From Alphaproteobacteria bacterium (GTDB taxonomy: Bacteria; Pseudomonadota; Alphaproteobacteria; UBA8366): a stretch of DNA of 5,626 nucleotides. The notes below the pieces were generated by a model. The model had not been told where the DNA came from, did not search any database, and saw only the letters and a program-made list of their open reading frames with translations. The stretch spans positions 1 to 5,626 of the forward strand of contig JASLSL010000325.1 in the NCBI GenBank assembly GCA_030743445.1, written 5' to 3'. The translations under genes were made by a program, and so were the position numbers. Each line of letters begins with the position of its first letter. Within the stretch, counting starts at the first letter, position 1. This document shows positions 4,698 to 5,626 of this stretch, one piece after another.

Positions 4698-5626
4698 TTA
4701 CAGCACGCCCATGCCGGGGCGCGCCGGGTCGGGCTTGCCGCAGGTGAGGTATTGGCCGCGGCCGTCCTCGCCGGTGATCTCGCCGGCCTCGACCACGACC
4801 TCGCCGCGCGAGATCACGGTCTCGGGCCAGCCGGTGACCTCGATCCCCTCGTAGGGCGTGTAGTCGACGTTGTGGTGCAGCAGGTCGTTGGTGATGGTGA
4901 CCCGGCGCTCGGGGTCCCAGATCGCGATGTCGGCGTCCGAGCCGACCGCGATCGTGCCCTTCCCGGGGTAAAGGCCGTAAAGCTTCGCCGCGTTGGTCGA
5001 GGCCAGCGCCACGAAGCGCGAGAGCGATATCCGTCCCTCCGAGACGCCACCCGAGAACAGCAGCGGCAGGCGCGTCGCGACCCCAGGCACCCCGTTCGGG
5101 ATCTTGTTGAACGGGGCGTCGGTGCCACCCACCTTCTTGCCGCCCGGCCCATCGAAGCTATAGGGCGCGTGATCGGACGACACCACGTCGAAGGTGCCGT
5201 TGGCGATCGCGTGCCAGACCTTCTCCTGGTTCGCCGCATCGCGCGGCGGCGGGCTGCAGACGCACTTGGCGCCCTCGAAATCGTCGCCGATCCCCATGTC
5301 GTCCGCGGTCAGATAGAGATATTGCGGGCAGGTCTCGCCATAGATACGCAGGCCGCGCTGGCGCGCGATGGCGATCTGCTCGATTGCCTCGGCACTCGAG
5401 ACGTGGACGATCAGGATCGGCACGTCGACGAACTCGGCGAGCGAGATCGCCCGGTGCGTCGCCTCGCGCTCGACCACCGGCGGGCGCGAGGCGGCGTGGT
5501 ATTTGGGCGCCGTCTTGCCGGCGAGCAGCAGTTGCTCGGTCATCCATTCGATGCTGTCCGCGTTCTCGGCGTGGACCATGGTCATCGCCCCGGTGCGCCG
5601 GGCGAGCGAGAACACTTCCAGCACCT
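4698..5626 (-). CDS. hydA: D-hydantoinase/dihydropyrimidinase, N-terminus cut by window edge
   Basis: Metal-dependent amidohydrolase opening cyclic amides: 5,6-dihydropyrimidines to N-carbamoyl-beta-amino acids, or hydantoins to N-carbamoyl amino acids. Seen: 308 complete codons to TAA (4698-4700). Fragment His18 (MVHAEN) and His74 (LIVHVSS) are spaced 56 residues apart, as the metal ligands His183 and His239 are in characterised hydantoinases. Asp151 (SSDHAPY) is the catalytic aspartate, and Asn177 in PNGVPG is the substrate-contacting residue. GETCPQYLYL (96-105) and CSPPPRD (123-129) are further family blocks. Enzymes of this family have about 460-490 residues, so roughly 150-180 residues, including the first HxH metal motif and the carboxylated lysine, lie beyond the right edge. 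The GTG at 5622-5624 is therefore internal, not a start. Substrate choice between dihydropyrimidine and hydantoin cannot be settled here; pyrimidine degradation is the commoner role. Confidence 0.92.
   Translation of the reverse strand, partial: VLEVFSLARRTGAMTMVHAENADSIEWMTEQLLLAGKTAPKYHAASRPPVVEREATHRAISLAEFVDVPILIVHVSSAEAIEQIAIARQRGLRIYGETCPQYLYLTADDMGIGDDFEGAKCVCSPPPRDAANQEKVWHAIANGTFDVVSSDHAPYSFDGPGGKKVGGTDAPFNKIPNGVPGVATRLPLLFSGGVSEGRISLSRFVALASTNAAKLYGLYPGKGTIAVGSDADIAIWDPERRVTITNDLLHHNVDYTPYEGIEVTGWPETVISRGEVVVEAGEITGEDGRGQYLTCGKPDPARPGMGVL

Noticed and set aside
5622..5624. GTG as the start of the hydantoinase
   Set aside because: The protein would lack the first metal-binding motif and the carboxylated lysine; the frame stays open through the window edge, so the gene is simply cut.

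Overview
This is a GC-rich bacterial window, most likely from an alphaproteobacterium. The evidence is the strong G/C bias at third codon positions, a DUF1491-family gene (a family known mainly from Alphaproteobacteria), CTTGAC-type -35 boxes and catabolic genes typical of Rhizobiales/Rhodospirillales. No species can be named from the sequence alone.

Positions 1-1618 (minus strand) hold a two-gene operon: a CtBP-like D-isomer-specific 2-hydroxyacid dehydrogenase (608-1618) followed by a DenD-like extended short-chain dehydrogenase (1-611, cut by the left edge). The two overlap by 4 bp (ATGA). A promoter, TTGACC-N16-TATTCT, lies just upstream of the first gene. Positions 2352-4070 (minus strand) hold an IlvD/Edd-family [2Fe-2S] dehydratase of the sugar-acid (L-arabinonate dehydratase-like) type. 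The three enzymes look like parts of one sugar-acid catabolic cluster.

Between the dehydratase and the dehydrogenase operon, on the opposite strand, sits a compact type II toxin-antitoxin module, ccdA (1768-1995) and ccdB (2018-2329). An AT-rich control region (about 1700-1755) precedes it, with three copies of the 6-bp palindrome ATGCAT around a consensus TATAAT box. A perfect 9-bp inverted repeat lies in the short gap between antitoxin and toxin and contains the ccdA stop codon.

The intergenic region 4071-4188 separates the dehydratase from a divergent DUF1491 gene (4189-4527, plus strand). It contains a perfect 14-bp tandem duplication that, on the minus strand, duplicates a consensus TTGACA hexamer, and an extended -10 element placed so close to the DUF1491 start that the mRNA may be leaderless. 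Positions 4528-4697 are a non-coding convergent gap filled with REP-like GC-rich hairpins. From 4698 to the right edge (minus strand) is the C-terminal two thirds of a D-hydantoinase/dihydropyrimidinase, an amidohydrolase of cyclic-amide (pyrimidine/hydantoin) degradation.

No tRNA, rRNA, CRISPR array, transposase or phage gene was seen. The most interesting parts are the regulatory architecture of the ccdAB module and its position inside a catabolic locus, plus the duplicated -35 region in front of the dehydratase. Nothing here is clearly a wholly new system.
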